DNA of 64,000 nt from Enhygromyxa salina (GCF_000737335.2 NZ_JMCC02000099.1:9499-73498); one strand, 5' to 3'. Counted from the first letter of the stretch, positions 46,272 through 55,729 are shown. A program made the numbers and translations. Notes: a model not told the origin generated them from the sequence alone.

Positions 46272-47435
46272 ATGGCCGAGCTCGACCTCGAGAACCCCGA
46301 GCACCTGTGCGAGCTGCTACGACGCAGTCTGCCTGGGTTCGACGAAGAGACGGCCGCGCGCGTGGGCGCCCACGTCGAGGCGCTCGAGCGCAGTGACAAC
46401 GACATCTTTGGGATGGTTGGCGCGGGCCGACGTCACCCCGAGGCGCCCGCCGAGCAGCTCCCGCCAGACGCCCAAGCCGGCCAGGCTCCCGATGATCTCC
46501 CCCTCGATCTGGGCGGCGAAGGCCAGCTGATCGAAGCGCCGGGCTCCGGGCTCGAGCTCGGCCGTGTGCTCGCGCGTCGCGGCTGGACCGAGCTCGATCG
46601 CGTCGCCGCCAAGGGCCACCACGAGATCTACACGCTCGTGGCCAAACACATCCGTCGCAAGCCGATCCGCGCCGGGTTCACGGCCAACTGCCAGTCCGTG
46701 CGGGTGAGACTGCCACTCGCCAAGCCCGCCAAGGACGCGTTCATCGGCACGTGGATCGGCACGGTCGAAGCCAAGGATCACCTCGCGTTCTCGGTCGAGC
46801 AGGTCGCCAGCTACTACGAGCGCGCCTGCGGTGAGCGACCCTCGCTGGCCCGGGTAGATCTAATCACGGGGCCACGGTTTCGCGGCCGAAGGTTCTCGCC
46901 CGTCTCGATCTACCTCGCCTATCGCAGCGCCGAGGCCCACGCCAAGCCGTGCTTTTACCTGCTAGAAGGCGGCAGCGCTTCGGGCAAGGCTCAGGCCATG
47001 TACGTCAGCCGCTCGATCGAGACTGGCATCAAGTCCAAGGCCAAGTTCGCGTTCACGCCGTTCGCGTGCGCCAGCAACTGGTACGACGGCGGCCTGGCGA
47101 TGAGCGAGGATCTGAGCGAGCCCGCGTGTGTGTACTTGAAGGCCGCCCAGACCCGCGATGGCCACCGCGAGTACCTGCAGATCTCTGTCACCTACGCGCG
47201 CGACCACCAGCTCGAGCGCGTGGCCCATCCCTTCGAGCAGCAGATCGAAGCCGCCTTGCGGGTCACGGCGATCGCCGATGAGGCCCGCTGTCAGCTCGAG
47301 GTCGGCGCTGGAGGCGTGCTGCAGCACTCCCTGGGGCCCATGGTGAAGTCGATGATCCCCTGGGACGAGCGACCCAACGGCACCACGACGCCGCAAGAGC
47401 GCGACCAGTTCTGCGGCTGCCCAAAGACGTCCTAG
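46272..47435 (+). CDS. Unrecognised protein, second of the tandem paralogous pair
   Basis: The 387-residue protein begins MAELDLENPEHLCELLRRSL; GTG 46257 would add five residues. The domain from about residue 115 is a paralogue of the preceding gene: 'CQSVRVRLP', 'VEAKDHLAFSV', 'ARVDLITG', 'FAFTPFACASNWYDGGLAM', with a tail ending CGCPKTS. The N-terminal parts differ in the two proteins, so duplication was followed by divergence. No motif for an enzyme was seen. Confidence 0.75.
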   Translation: MAELDLENPEHLCELLRRSLPGFDEETAARVGAHVEALERSDNDIFGMVGAGRRHPEAPAEQLPPDAQAGQAPDDLPLDLGGEGQLIEAPGSGLELGRVLARRGWTELDRVAAKGHHEIYTLVAKHIRRKPIRAGFTANCQSVRVRLPLAKPAKDAFIGTWIGTVEAKDHLAFSVEQVASYYERACGERPSLARVDLITGPRFRGRRFSPVSIYLAYRSAEAHAKPCFYLLEGGSASGKAQAMYVSRSIETGIKSKAKFAFTPFACASNWYDGGLAMSEDLSEPACVYLKAAQTRDGHREYLQISVTYARDHQLERVAHPFEQQIEAALRVTAIADEARCQLEVGAGGVLQHSLGPMVKSMIPWDERPNGTTTPQERDQFCGCPKTS

Positions 47436-47493
47436 TACCCTGGGGCCGTCCCTGCCGTTGTCGACTCGGCGCTCGCGGTATACATGGGCCGGC

Positions 47494-49272
47494 GTGGCTC
47501 GTCCGTTCCAGACCCAGGCCCAAGAGGGCCGCAGCGTGTTCGCGCTGCTGCGCGTGCTCGCGATCGTTGGCGGCACCTTCGCCGTGTTGCTGGCCCTGAT
47601 GTACTCGGGCTACGTCGGCTACACCGCCCTCGAGCCAGACGACGTCGAGCCCGGAGAGTATGAGTTGGTCGTCGACGAGACCGGGCGCAGGGTCGACTAT
47701 GGGCGCTCGTGGCTGGCCCGTCGCGGCGGCCTGTGGGTGATGCACTTCGAGGGGTCGCCCGCAGACATCGGCGACGCCCACGGGCACCTCGCCGGGCGCT
47801 TGTTTCGAAACATCGACACGCGGGTCGACGCGCTGCTCGAGCAGCGCTACCGCGGCTACATCGAGAGCTGGGCCGAGCTGATGCTGTTGCGCTGGGACTA
47901 CCGTGGCGCCGACGCGGCCCTCAGCCCCGAGCATGCCGCGCGGACCGATCGCAACAACCAGGCCGAGCACGCGGATCAAGCCACCCACACCGACTATCGC
48001 CGCGAGCTGTCCGCGCTCGCGGCCGCGCTGCCCGATGACGGCGAGGGCGAGCTCGAGCCCTACCATCGCCTGTTTCTGTACCAGTGCCTGTTTGATCTGA
48101 CCCAGCGGCTGCAGGACGTCGTCATCGAGGGCAGCATGTTCGCGGTCGCGCCCCGGGCGACCAGCGGCGGGGTCGAGGCCGGCAACTTGGTCATTGGCCG
48201 GACGCTGAGCATCGATCTTGGCGCCGACTTCGAGGCCGATCGGGTCGTCGCGTTCTACTACCCCGACGGCAAGTATCCGTTCGTCTCGATCGGCTGGGCC
48301 GGCTTGATCGGGGTCGTCACGGGGATCAACGCCCGGGGGATCTTCGTGGCCGCCAACCCAGCGCGGACTGACGACGCCCGTGAGACCGACCCGATCCCGC
48401 TGCCGCTGGTGCTGCGTCGGGTGCTCGAAGAGGCCGACACCCTCGAGCAGGCCATACAGATCATCGAGTCCGCCCAGCTGCGAACCGCGGGGGTCGTGCT
48501 GATCGGCGACGGCGTCCAGCGCCAGGCCATCGTGCTCGAGGCCACCGCGCGCGTCGACGAGGACACCCGCCACGTCCGCGGTGACGACGAGCAGGCCGTG
48601 TGGGCCACCGATCACATGATCCGCGAGGTGTTCGAGGCGGACGCCCACAACGAGCGGATCCGTCGGACCACGTCCTCGGGCTACCGCTACGACCGCCTCG
48701 CAGAGCTGCTGGCCGCGCCGGGCAACTTCACCCCGGCGGACGCTGTCGCGATCTTGCGAGACCGCCGCGGCCTCGACAACGTCGAGCTCGGGCTCGGCAA
48801 CCGCAACGCGCTCGAGAACCTCCACACCATGCAGTCGGTCGTCGTCGACGCGACCTCGATGGTGCTGTGGGTCGCGGAAGGTCCGTCGACGCTGGGTCGC
48901 TACCGGGCCTTCGATCTGCGCTATCTGTTGAGCCGGCAGGGCTCGCGGCCGGCCGCGTTGGCGGACTTCCCCGCGGATCGCCTGCTCTACTCCGAGGAGT
49001 ACCGCGACTATCAAGAGGCCCTCGAAGGCCTCGACTACGCGCGCGAATTGTTGTCGCTCGATCGGCCCAGCGAGGCGCTGGCGGCCGCTCGCGTGTCGCT
49101 GGCGCTCGCGCCCGACATCGGCGAGCTGCATCGTCTGCTCGGTGACATCGAGCGCGAGCTCGACCACGCCGAGCAAGCCAAGATCCACTACCGCCGCTAC
49201 CTCGAGCTGATCCCCGGGCGGCAGCGCGACCAAGAGCGGGTCAAGGGCATCATCGAAGAGCTAGGCGGCTGA
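47494..49272 (+). CDS. C45-like acyltransferase/hydrolase (NTN fold) with C-terminal TPR
   Basis: From GTG 47494 the protein has about 592 residues; TTG 47458 adds twelve. A membrane helix lies near residues 20-42 ('ALLRVLAIVGGTFAVLLALM'). 'SPADIGDAHGHLAGRLF' and 'GNLVIGRTLSID' fit the acyl-CoA:6-aminopenicillanate acyltransferase (C45) family, which self-cleave at a Cys. Where Cys is usual the sequence reads 'EGSMFAVAPRAT', so Ser may replace it. The last 90 residues contain TPR-like helices ('LDRPSEALAAARVSLALAP', 'DHAEQAKIHYRRYLELIP'). Role unknown; it precedes a dispersed repeat. Confidence 0.62.
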   Translation: MARPFQTQAQEGRSVFALLRVLAIVGGTFAVLLALMYSGYVGYTALEPDDVEPGEYELVVDETGRRVDYGRSWLARRGGLWVMHFEGSPADIGDAHGHLAGRLFRNIDTRVDALLEQRYRGYIESWAELMLLRWDYRGADAALSPEHAARTDRNNQAEHADQATHTDYRRELSALAAALPDDGEGELEPYHRLFLYQCLFDLTQRLQDVVIEGSMFAVAPRATSGGVEAGNLVIGRTLSIDLGADFEADRVVAFYYPDGKYPFVSIGWAGLIGVVTGINARGIFVAANPARTDDARETDPIPLPLVLRRVLEEADTLEQAIQIIESAQLRTAGVVLIGDGVQRQAIVLEATARVDEDTRHVRGDDEQAVWATDHMIREVFEADAHNERIRRTTSSGYRYDRLAELLAAPGNFTPADAVAILRDRRGLDNVELGLGNRNALENLHTMQSVVVDATSMVLWVAEGPSTLGRYRAFDLRYLLSRQGSRPAALADFPADRLLYSEEYRDYQEALEGLDYARELLSLDRPSEALAAARVSLALAPDIGELHRLLGDIERELDHAEQAKIHYRRYLELIPGRQRDQERVKGIIEELGG

Positions 49273-49288
49273 GGTGAGTCCTTTCTTA

Positions 49289-49400
49289 CCCCCACATAGA
49301 CCTTAGACTTCGCCGACTGCAGCCGCTGACGCGTCTGGTCGCTTCGCTCCTCGGGGCCGTTTGTTCGCATCCGCATGATTGGCCCCCTGGGAGGGGGCTC
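49289..49400 (+). repeat. Second copy of the dispersed 3'-end repeat
   Basis: This element, 16 bases after a stop codon, matches the reverse complement of 599-712. It shares gtctggtcgcttcgctcctcgggg, ttcgcatccgcatg and a terminal hairpin ggccccctgggagggggc; the core matches over about 110 bases. Both copies start just past a gene end and have the same orientation relative to it. Confidence 0.82.
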
Positions 49401-49456
49401 GGCGACTCGTGAGCCGACGGTTGCCCGCAGCCTTGCCACGCAGTCGACTGCAGCCG

Positions 49457-50191
49457 CTACGCGAGGAGCTCGAGGTACTCGCGGACGACGGTCTCGAGGC
49501 CCACGAAGATCGCGCGTGAGAGCAGCGCGTGGCCGATCGACACCTCGTCCAGATGTGGCAGCGTGGCGAACAGGCCGAGGTTGTCGAGGTCGAGGTCGTG
49601 GCCAGCGTTGATCCCAAGTCCGAGGGCGTGGGCGTGCTCGGCCGCTGCGACATAGTGATCGAAGCTGCGCTGGCCGTGTTCGCGGCTGCGCGCGTAGGCC
49701 TGGGCGAAGGGCTCGGTGTAGAGCTCCACGCGGTCGGCCCCGAGTTCGGCGGCCCAGTCGATCGCGGCGCGCTCGGGCTCGACGAACAGACTCACGCGCA
49801 CGCCCGCAGCTTTGAGCCGCTGGATGCAGGGGGCGAGCAGCTCGCGATCGCGCTGGGGGATCCAGCCGGCCTCGCTGGTGATCTCGCCGGGCCGCACGGG
49901 CACCAAGGTGCACTGATCGGGACGCAGCTCCACGACTCGATCCATCAGCTCGGGCCGCGGATCCCCCTCGATGTTGTACTCGACCCGCTCGCGGTGGGGC
50001 GCGAGATACTCGTGGATGTCGAGCACGTCCTGCGCGGTGATGTGCCGCTGATCTGCGCGGGGGTGCACGGTGATCCCGGGGACGCCCGCGCGCACACAAA
50101 CATCGACGGCCTCGACCACGCTCGGCACGCTGCCGCCGCGAGAGTTGCGGACGGTGGCGACCTTGTTGACGTTGACGCTGAGCCTGACCAC
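49457..50191 (-). CDS. pdxJ: Pyridoxine 5'-phosphate synthase
   Basis: The 244-residue protein matches PdxJ throughout: 'LSVNVNKVATVRNSRGG', 'AGVPGITVHPRADQRHI', 'YNIEGDP', 'VELYTEPFA' and 'HALGLGINAGHDL', ending with 'EVSIGHALLSRAIFVGL'. It condenses 1-deoxyxylulose 5-phosphate with aminoacetone 3-phosphate in vitamin B6 synthesis. The gene begins about 45 bases after the rarA end on the same strand. Confidence 0.95.
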   Translation of the reverse strand: MVRLSVNVNKVATVRNSRGGSVPSVVEAVDVCVRAGVPGITVHPRADQRHITAQDVLDIHEYLAPHRERVEYNIEGDPRPELMDRVVELRPDQCTLVPVRPGEITSEAGWIPQRDRELLAPCIQRLKAAGVRVSLFVEPERAAIDWAAELGADRVELYTEPFAQAYARSREHGQRSFDHYVAAAEHAHALGLGINAGHDLDLDNLGLFATLPHLDEVSIGHALLSRAIFVGLETVVREYLELLA

Positions 50192-50235
50192 GGCGGTGGT
50201 TTACTCGCTCTGCGGGTCGAGCCCAAGCGCATTCC

Positions 50236-51684
50236 CTACCCTGCTGTGTCCCCGTCCGCCCCGTGCGGCCCATCCACCCCGTCCGGCCCGCCCGCCCCGT
50301 CCGGCCCGTCCACCCCGTCCGACCCACCGGGCTCGCGCGCACGCACCAGCGCAGCCTCGGCCGTGGCCTCCCACCCCAGCGGGCCCGAGTTCACGTAGCG
50401 CCGCCCCGGCAGGTGGCCACGCAGGATCTCCGGCAAGTGGCTCTGGTGCGCCGCGTCGACGTGGCCGTCGAGATCGTGGGGGTAGCGGTAGCCCGATCCA
50501 TAGCCGACCTGCTTCATCAGCTTGGTCACCGCGTTGCGGATCTCGAGCGGCACCGGCAACGGCCCGCGCGCGAGGATCTCTTTGCGGGCCGCGAAGTACG
50601 CCTTGATCGTCGCGTTGCTCTTGCTCGCCAACGCCAGATACACGGCCGCCTGGGTCAGCGGCAGCACGGCCTCCGGCATCCCGACGAAGCGCGCCGAGTC
50701 GGCCGCGGCTTGGGCGACGACGAGCCCCTGCGGATCCGCGTTGCCGACGTCCTCGGCGGCGAAGATCACCAACCGGCGGGCAACGAACTCGAGCGGCTCG
50801 CCAGCCTCGAGCATCCGCGCCATCCAGTACACGGCCGCGTCGGGATCGCTCGCGCGCATGCTCTTGATGAACGCCGACGTGATGTTGTAGTGCTCCTCGC
50901 CGTCCCGGTCATAGCGAAGCTGGGCCTGACCCAGGGCCTCGCCAACGAGCTCGGGGGTCAGCTGTGGGCGCTGCGTTGGCTCGGCCTCGGCGTCTGCTGG
51001 CGGGACCAATTCAACCGCGAGCTCGAGCGCGTTGAGGGCCCGCCGCGCGTCACCTTGCGAAGCCAACGCGATCGCCCCCAGCAGGCGATCTTCGGCGTCG
51101 ACCCCCCGCGCCCCCAGGCCTCGCTCCCGATCGTTCAGGGCGGCGCGCAACAGCCCAATCAGCTGCGGGATCGACAGCGGCCGCAGCTGGACCACGCGCG
51201 CGCGCGAGAGCAAGGCCGCGTTGACCTCGAAGCTGGGGTTCTCGGTCGTCGCGCCGATCAGCGTGCACACGCCGGCCTCGACGTGGGGCAGCAGCGCGTC
51301 TTGCTGGGCCTTGTTGAACCGGTGGATCTCATCGATGAAGAACAGGGTCGTGCGGGCCTCGTAGTCACGCCGCTGGCGGGCGCGCTCGACCACGCGGCGC
51401 AGATCCTTGACGCCCGCGTCGGTCGCCGAGACCGTCTCGAAGCTGGCCCCGGTGTGCGCCGCGATGATCCGCGCGAGCGTGGTCTTGCCGGTCCCCGGCG
51501 GACCCCAGAGGATCATGCTTGGGACCCGATCGCTCTCGACCGCCCGCCGCAGCAGCCGCCCGGGCCCCGTCAGGTGATCTTGGCCAACGTATTCGTCGAG
51601 CGTTCGCGGCCGCATGCGCTCGGCCAGCGGCGCGAAGGCTGGGTCGCGCTTGCGAGCGTGAGCGAACAGATCCTCGTCGTCCAA
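50236..51684 (-). CDS. rarA: Replication-associated recombination protein RarA (MgsA)
   Basis: The AAA+ protein has Walker A 'LWGPPGTGKTTLARI', Walker B with 'FFIDEIHRFNKAQQDALLP', and the sensor region 'TLIGATTENPSFEVN'. It acts at stalled forks with single-strand-binding protein. TTG 51684 is chosen (482 residues); the longer ATG at 51897 would overlap the divergent gene at 51782. The C-terminus carries an unusual Gly/Asp-rich tail ('DGPDGAGGPDGVDGPHG'), encoded by 9-base repeats, that normal RarA lacks. Confidence 0.9.
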   Translation of the reverse strand: MDDEDLFAHARKRDPAFAPLAERMRPRTLDEYVGQDHLTGPGRLLRRAVESDRVPSMILWGPPGTGKTTLARIIAAHTGASFETVSATDAGVKDLRRVVERARQRRDYEARTTLFFIDEIHRFNKAQQDALLPHVEAGVCTLIGATTENPSFEVNAALLSRARVVQLRPLSIPQLIGLLRAALNDRERGLGARGVDAEDRLLGAIALASQGDARRALNALELAVELVPPADAEAEPTQRPQLTPELVGEALGQAQLRYDRDGEEHYNITSAFIKSMRASDPDAAVYWMARMLEAGEPLEFVARRLVIFAAEDVGNADPQGLVVAQAAADSARFVGMPEAVLPLTQAAVYLALASKSNATIKAYFAARKEILARGPLPVPLEIRNAVTKLMKQVGYGSGYRYPHDLDGHVDAAHQSHLPEILRGHLPGRRYVNSGPLGWEATAEAALVRAREPGGSDGVDGPDGAGGPDGVDGPHGADGDTAG

Positions 51685-51781
51685 GTCACTTCGATAACAG
51701 GACTGACTCGAAACTGATAGCCGCGCTGGGGCTGTAGCGAAGAGTTGTAACGCTGGGGGTCCCTCGCATACGCTCCCGGCC

Positions 51782-52888
51782 ATGCGCTCCCGCTCCCTCG
51801 TTGGCCTGTGCTTGACCTCCGCCTTGTTGTTCGGGGCGCCACTGCTCGGCTGCGGCGGCGGCGACCTCGTCGAGACCCAGGTGCCCAGCGATGGCATCGA
51901 GCTGCGCTACGACCTGCAACCGGGCTCCTCGTTCGAGGGCCGCATCAAGCGGCGCGAGACCATCTCCATGCGCGGCCAGCCCATGAGCCGCTCGATCAAC
52001 TTTGGGGTCCACCTGATCGTCAACAGCGTCGACGAGGCCGGCAACGCCAAGGTCGCGGCCACGGTCAGCGGCATCGATCTCAACTGGGTCGTGCCCGGGC
52101 TGCCCGTGTCCATGAACGAGTTCAACCAGCGCGCCAAGGCCCGGCTCGAGGGCGTGACGATCCGGTTCTCGGTCGATCCAACCGGCAAGGTGTTCGACGT
52201 CCCCGCGTCCCCCGCCGAGCTCGACGAGGCCGAGGTCGGCGTGCTCGAGTCCGTGATCGAGGGCCTGACCTCCGCGTTCTTCGTGGTCCCCGAGAAGCGC
52301 CTGGGCCTCGGCGAGGGCTGGGAGACCCAGGACACCCGCGGCCGCGAGGGCAAGCTCGGCAAGTTCACCAACGACATCACGCGCGGCACCCTCGTCGGCA
52401 CCTTCGAGCACCGCGAGACCAAGCAGCCGCTCGCCAAGCTCGAGATCGACGGTGACAAGACCGAGACCACCACGACCAAGGACGGCTCAATCGAGATCCG
52501 CACGCGCAGCGCCATCACCGTGTTGTTCGACACCAAGGGCCACTACATGGCCTCGATCGACAGCGAGATGAAGCGCAGCCAGGGCGCCACCACGACCACG
52601 GTGCAGTTCGACGCCGAGTGGAAGTACAAGCCCGCGTCCGGTTCGGGTGGCGCAACATCGGGCGCCGCCCAAGACGAGCCCGCCGTCCAGGCGATCACGG
52701 ATCCCTGCGACGACAACTACGTCGGGCCCGACGACTGCCTCGACGCGTGCAGCGTCAATTACATGGGCGACGAGCCCTGCGCCGACGCCCCAGACGCCGA
52801 CGCCGACGCCGACGCGCCCGCGCCAGACGCCCCAGCGCCCGACGCCAGCGGGGGCAACGAAGCGCCCGCCGCGAGCCCGCAGCCCTGA
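51782..52888 (+). CDS. Lipoprotein of unknown function with acidic Ala/Pro tail
   Basis: The 368-residue precursor has a signal peptide ending APLLGC, a lipobox. The mature part is a beta-rich domain opening with 'IELRYDLQPGSSFEGRI', reminiscent of DUF6263-type lipoproteins but not firmly assignable. The last 35 residues are an Asp/Ala/Pro repeat (DADADADAPAPDAPAPDAS). Two Cys pairs lie before it. It is divergent from rarA. Confidence 0.7.
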   Translation: MRSRSLVGLCLTSALLFGAPLLGCGGGDLVETQVPSDGIELRYDLQPGSSFEGRIKRRETISMRGQPMSRSINFGVHLIVNSVDEAGNAKVAATVSGIDLNWVVPGLPVSMNEFNQRAKARLEGVTIRFSVDPTGKVFDVPASPAELDEAEVGVLESVIEGLTSAFFVVPEKRLGLGEGWETQDTRGREGKLGKFTNDITRGTLVGTFEHRETKQPLAKLEIDGDKTETTTTKDGSIEIRTRSAITVLFDTKGHYMASIDSEMKRSQGATTTTVQFDAEWKYKPASGSGGATSGAAQDEPAVQAITDPCDDNYVGPDDCLDACSVNYMGDEPCADAPDADADADAPAPDAPAPDASGGNEAPAASPQP

Positions 52889-52932
52889 GCTATCGGGGTC
52901 TGGCAGGGCCTGGCAGATCCTGGCAGGGCCCG

Positions 52933-53121
52933 TCAGTGCCGATCGGGGCTGGCGGCGGCCAGCAAGATCAGCGCGTGGGCCTCGATCGCCGCGACCTCGG
53001 GATCGAAGTCCTCCTCGCGGTCGTCCCGGTCCGCCAACCAGCGCCCGGCCAGCAGCGGTGCGGCTGCCGAGAACAGCACGAGCAGCGACAGGCTCAAGCA
53101 GCCGACGAGCAAGATCCCCAC
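52933..53121 (-). CDS. Small single-helix membrane protein
   Basis: From GTG 53121 the frame encodes 62 residues: a hydrophobic helix (GILLVGCLSLSLLVLFSAAA) and a short acidic cytoplasmic-like tail. It precedes the convergent lipoprotein end. Length and composition are plausible, but no homology was recognised and the start is not supported by a clear ribosome site. Confidence 0.5.
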   Translation of the reverse strand: MGILLVGCLSLSLLVLFSAAAPLLAGRWLADRDDREEDFDPEVAAIEAHALILLAAASPDRH

Positions 53122-53158
53122 GCGAGGATCGTAGCACCAGCGGGCTGCCGGCTGGGCA

Positions 53159-54349
53159 TCAATTCGTGCGGTCCGGGTGTCGGGGCACCCGCTTGGAGAT
53201 GCCACATGTCATCTCGTAGGGGATCACACCAGCCCACTGCGCGAGCTCGTACACGTCGATCGTCTGGCGCCCCTGGCGACCCAGCAAGGTCACGCGCTCC
53301 CCCTCGCGCGCGTCCGGCAGATCGGTGACGTCGACCATCGACAGATCCATGGTGATCGAGCCGAGGATCGGGCAGCGATGCCCGCGGATCAGCACCTCGG
53401 CGCTGCCGCTCATGTTGCGGGGGTAGCCGTCGCCGTAGCCGACCGGCAGGATCCCCAGGCGCGTGGCCCGGCTCAAGATCTGGTGGTGGCCGTACGACAC
53501 CCGCGCGCCAACCGGGAGCTCGCGGATCCCCAGCAGCCGCGAGTGCACGCTCATGCCCATGCGCAGCCCCGGGAGCTCGACCGACCGACTCGAGGCCGCG
53601 CCATAGATCGCAATGCCCGGCCGGACCATGTCGAGGTGGGCATCGGCGAACCGGACCAAGCCCGCGCTGTTGCACACGTGGCGGATGCTGGGGTGGATGC
53701 CGCGCTCCCCCAGCATCGCCAGACAGGTCCGAAATTCGGCGAGCTGGGTCGCGCTGGTCTGGGTGTCGTCGGGGTCGTCGGCGCACGCGAAGTGGGTCAT
53801 GACGCCCTCGATCTCGAGCTCGTTGGCCGCGTGGTGCTCGTACCAGTCGAGCAGCGCCGCGAGGTCCGAAGGCAACACCCCCAGGCGCGACATCCCCGTG
53901 TCGATCTTGAGGTGGATCGGCAGCCGCTCGGCCCCGCTGCGGCGGACCGCCGCCGACAGCAACTGCAGGTGCTGCGGCGCCCAGACCACCGGGGTCAGCG
54001 AGCCATGCACGACGACGTCTTCCGACCCGGGGTGGACGCCGCCAAGCACGAGCACCGGGGCGCGGATCCCCGCCTGGCGCAGCTCCACGCCCTCTTCGAT
54101 CAGCGAGACCGCCAACCCCCACGCGCCCGCGGCCACGAACGCGCGGGCGCTCTCGATCGCCCCGTGTCCGTAGCCGTCGGCTTTGACAACCGCGAGCACC
54201 CGACAGCGCGGGCCCACGTGCCGCGAGATCGTGCGCAAGTTGTGCCCCAGCGCGGTCTCGTCGATCGCCGCCCAGGTCGGACGCACCTCGACGATCCTTG
54301 GTTGGCGACGGTCTTGCGCGCGGCGATCGGGGCCCTGGTAGCGGCTCAT
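53159..54349 (-). CDS. alr: Alanine racemase
   Basis: The 396-residue product (start MSRYQGPDRR at 54349; 54400 adds 17) has the PLP lysine in 'VLAVVKADGYGHGAIE', a racemase Tyr in 'VGARVSYGHHQ', 'LGILPVGYGDGYPRNM' and 'GSITMDLSMVDVTDLP'. It makes D-alanine for peptidoglycan. PdxJ, which supplies its cofactor precursor, is encoded about 4 kb upstream. Confidence 0.95.
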   Translation of the reverse strand: MSRYQGPDRRAQDRRQPRIVEVRPTWAAIDETALGHNLRTISRHVGPRCRVLAVVKADGYGHGAIESARAFVAAGAWGLAVSLIEEGVELRQAGIRAPVLVLGGVHPGSEDVVVHGSLTPVVWAPQHLQLLSAAVRRSGAERLPIHLKIDTGMSRLGVLPSDLAALLDWYEHHAANELEIEGVMTHFACADDPDDTQTSATQLAEFRTCLAMLGERGIHPSIRHVCNSAGLVRFADAHLDMVRPGIAIYGAASSRSVELPGLRMGMSVHSRLLGIRELPVGARVSYGHHQILSRATRLGILPVGYGDGYPRNMSGSAEVLIRGHRCPILGSITMDLSMVDVTDLPDAREGERVTLLGRQGRQTIDVYELAQWAGVIPYEMTCGISKRVPRHPDRTN

Positions 54350-54523
54350 GAGCGGGGCTGAGGGTAACTGGTTGGCTGACAGCTGCACGGACGGTTTCAT
54401 GGGCGCCGTCCGTACGCCTCAGCCAGCCCCGATCATCCCGAGAGCATCCCAGGATCTTCGCCACGCAAGAGGCCGAGGCGAACCCCGGCCCCAGCGCCAA
54501 GACCGGCGCCCATGTCACGCCGC

Positions 54524-55243
54524 TCAGGCCTCGGCTTGCATCAAGTTCTCGCCCAGGATCATCCGCCGGCCGCTCGAGCTCAGCAGGCCGCTGCGTGCCA
54601 TCGAGCTGAGCGTGCGCGAGACGGTCTCGCGGCACGAGCCGACCATGCGGGCGAGCTCGGACTGGGTCGGGACCGGGGCCAGGATCCAGCCGTCGTCTGC
54701 CGGCGAGTGCCGACCCTGGCGCTTGGCCAGGCGAACCAGGGTCTGGCGCAGGCGCTCCTCGACGTCACACAGCGCCAACCCGCTGGCGACCGACTCCACG
54801 TCGCACAGCTTCTGGCTCATCAGGCGCATCATCCGAACCATGGTGTTGGGCTCGCGGCGAAGGTGGGCCATCAACAGATCCGAAGGGATGCGCGCGATGT
54901 CGCTGGCCACCGCCGTGACCGCCGTGGTCGACGCGCCGACGCCCTCGACCGCGCAGGCCTCACCAAACACATCGCCGGGGCCGAGCGAGCTGAGGATGAT
55001 GTCGCGCCCGCCATCGACCGCCCGCAGCAGGTTCACCCGACCCCGCAGCACGACGGACAGCCCGTCGGGGTGCTGGCCCTCGCGCAGCAGCACCGTGCCA
55101 GTTGACTTGCGCGAGCGTACGACGGCCCGGGCGAGGAGCTCGAGCTCCTCGTTCCGGGCCACAGTGAAGGGCTCGATGCACGCCAGCATCTCTTCTACGG
55201 TCATGCGCTCTAGCGGGACTGACGCTCGGCGAGGTTCCATCAT
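54524..55243 (-). CDS. CRP/FNR-family transcriptional regulator
   Basis: The 239-residue protein has an N-terminal cyclic-nucleotide-binding fold ('GTVLLREGQHPDGLSVVLRG', 'LGPGDVFGEACAVEG') and a C-terminal HTH_Crp with 'TQSELARMVGSCRETVSRTL'. Ligand residues are only partly like CRP, and no FNR cysteine cluster is seen. It begins at ATG 55243 (55240 equally possible), not at the very long artificial frame upstream. TGATATCA, an 8-base palindrome at 55307-55314, lies in its promoter region and could be an autoregulatory site. Confidence 0.9.
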   Translation of the reverse strand: MMEPRRASVPLERMTVEEMLACIEPFTVARNEELELLARAVVRSRKSTGTVLLREGQHPDGLSVVLRGRVNLLRAVDGGRDIILSSLGPGDVFGEACAVEGVGASTTAVTAVASDIARIPSDLLMAHLRREPNTMVRMMRLMSQKLCDVESVASGLALCDVEERLRQTLVRLAKRQGRHSPADDGWILAPVPTQSELARMVGSCRETVSRTLSSMARSGLLSSSGRRMILGENLMQAEA

Positions 55244-55522
55244 GACGGTGACCCAGAGCACAACGCGTGCCACGGACTGCCATCTTCTCAAAATCCGGCA
55301 ACAGCTTGATATCATTCGACTCTGACGTTCAGCGTGCGCGCACCGCGATCCGGGATCTGCTGTTGCGTGCACGCGACAGGTGATGGGAGCGAGCCACTGT
55401 GTGCTGTGATGCGCGCCACAATGTGCTGGGCCATGCGCGGCCTGACCGGCTCGCAACCTGCATGCGAGGTTGGGTGCGCGCCGGATTTCTGGGGTGCCCG
55501 CGGACGGGGTACCTTCCGGGCC

Positions 55523-55726
55523 GTGCCGACGATCGTCCTCAACGGTGAGTCCCGTTCGACGAGTGAGGGCCAGACCGTGGCCGACTTGTTGCGCGAGCTC
55601 GACCTCGACGCCCGAACGGTGGCCGTCGAGCGAAACCGTGACGTGGTGCCCCGCGCCGAGCATGGCCAGACCGTGCTCGCGGATGGCGACCAGCTCGAGG
55701 TCGTGACCTTCGTCGGCGGAGGTTGA
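55523..55726 (+). CDS. thiS: Sulfur carrier protein ThiS
   Basis: The 67-residue protein starts with GTG and reads VPTIVLNGES, ending in the obligatory Gly-Gly ('VVTFVGGG'). ThiS carries sulfur as a C-terminal thiocarboxylate for thiazole formation. A longer open frame upstream is Arg/Cys-rich and unlike ThiS. thiG follows after 3 bases. Confidence 0.93.
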   Translation: MPTIVLNGESRSTSEGQTVADLLRELDLDARTVAVERNRDVVPRAEHGQTVLADGDQLEVVTFVGGG

Positions 55727-55729
55727 AGC

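Noticed and set aside
47263..49233. A 656-codon minus-strand frame
   Set aside because: Antisense to the C45-like gene and lacking any domain.
55244..55522. TPP riboswitch before thiS
   Set aside because: The THI-box core (ctgaga and the second conserved helix) was not found in this 280-base leader.
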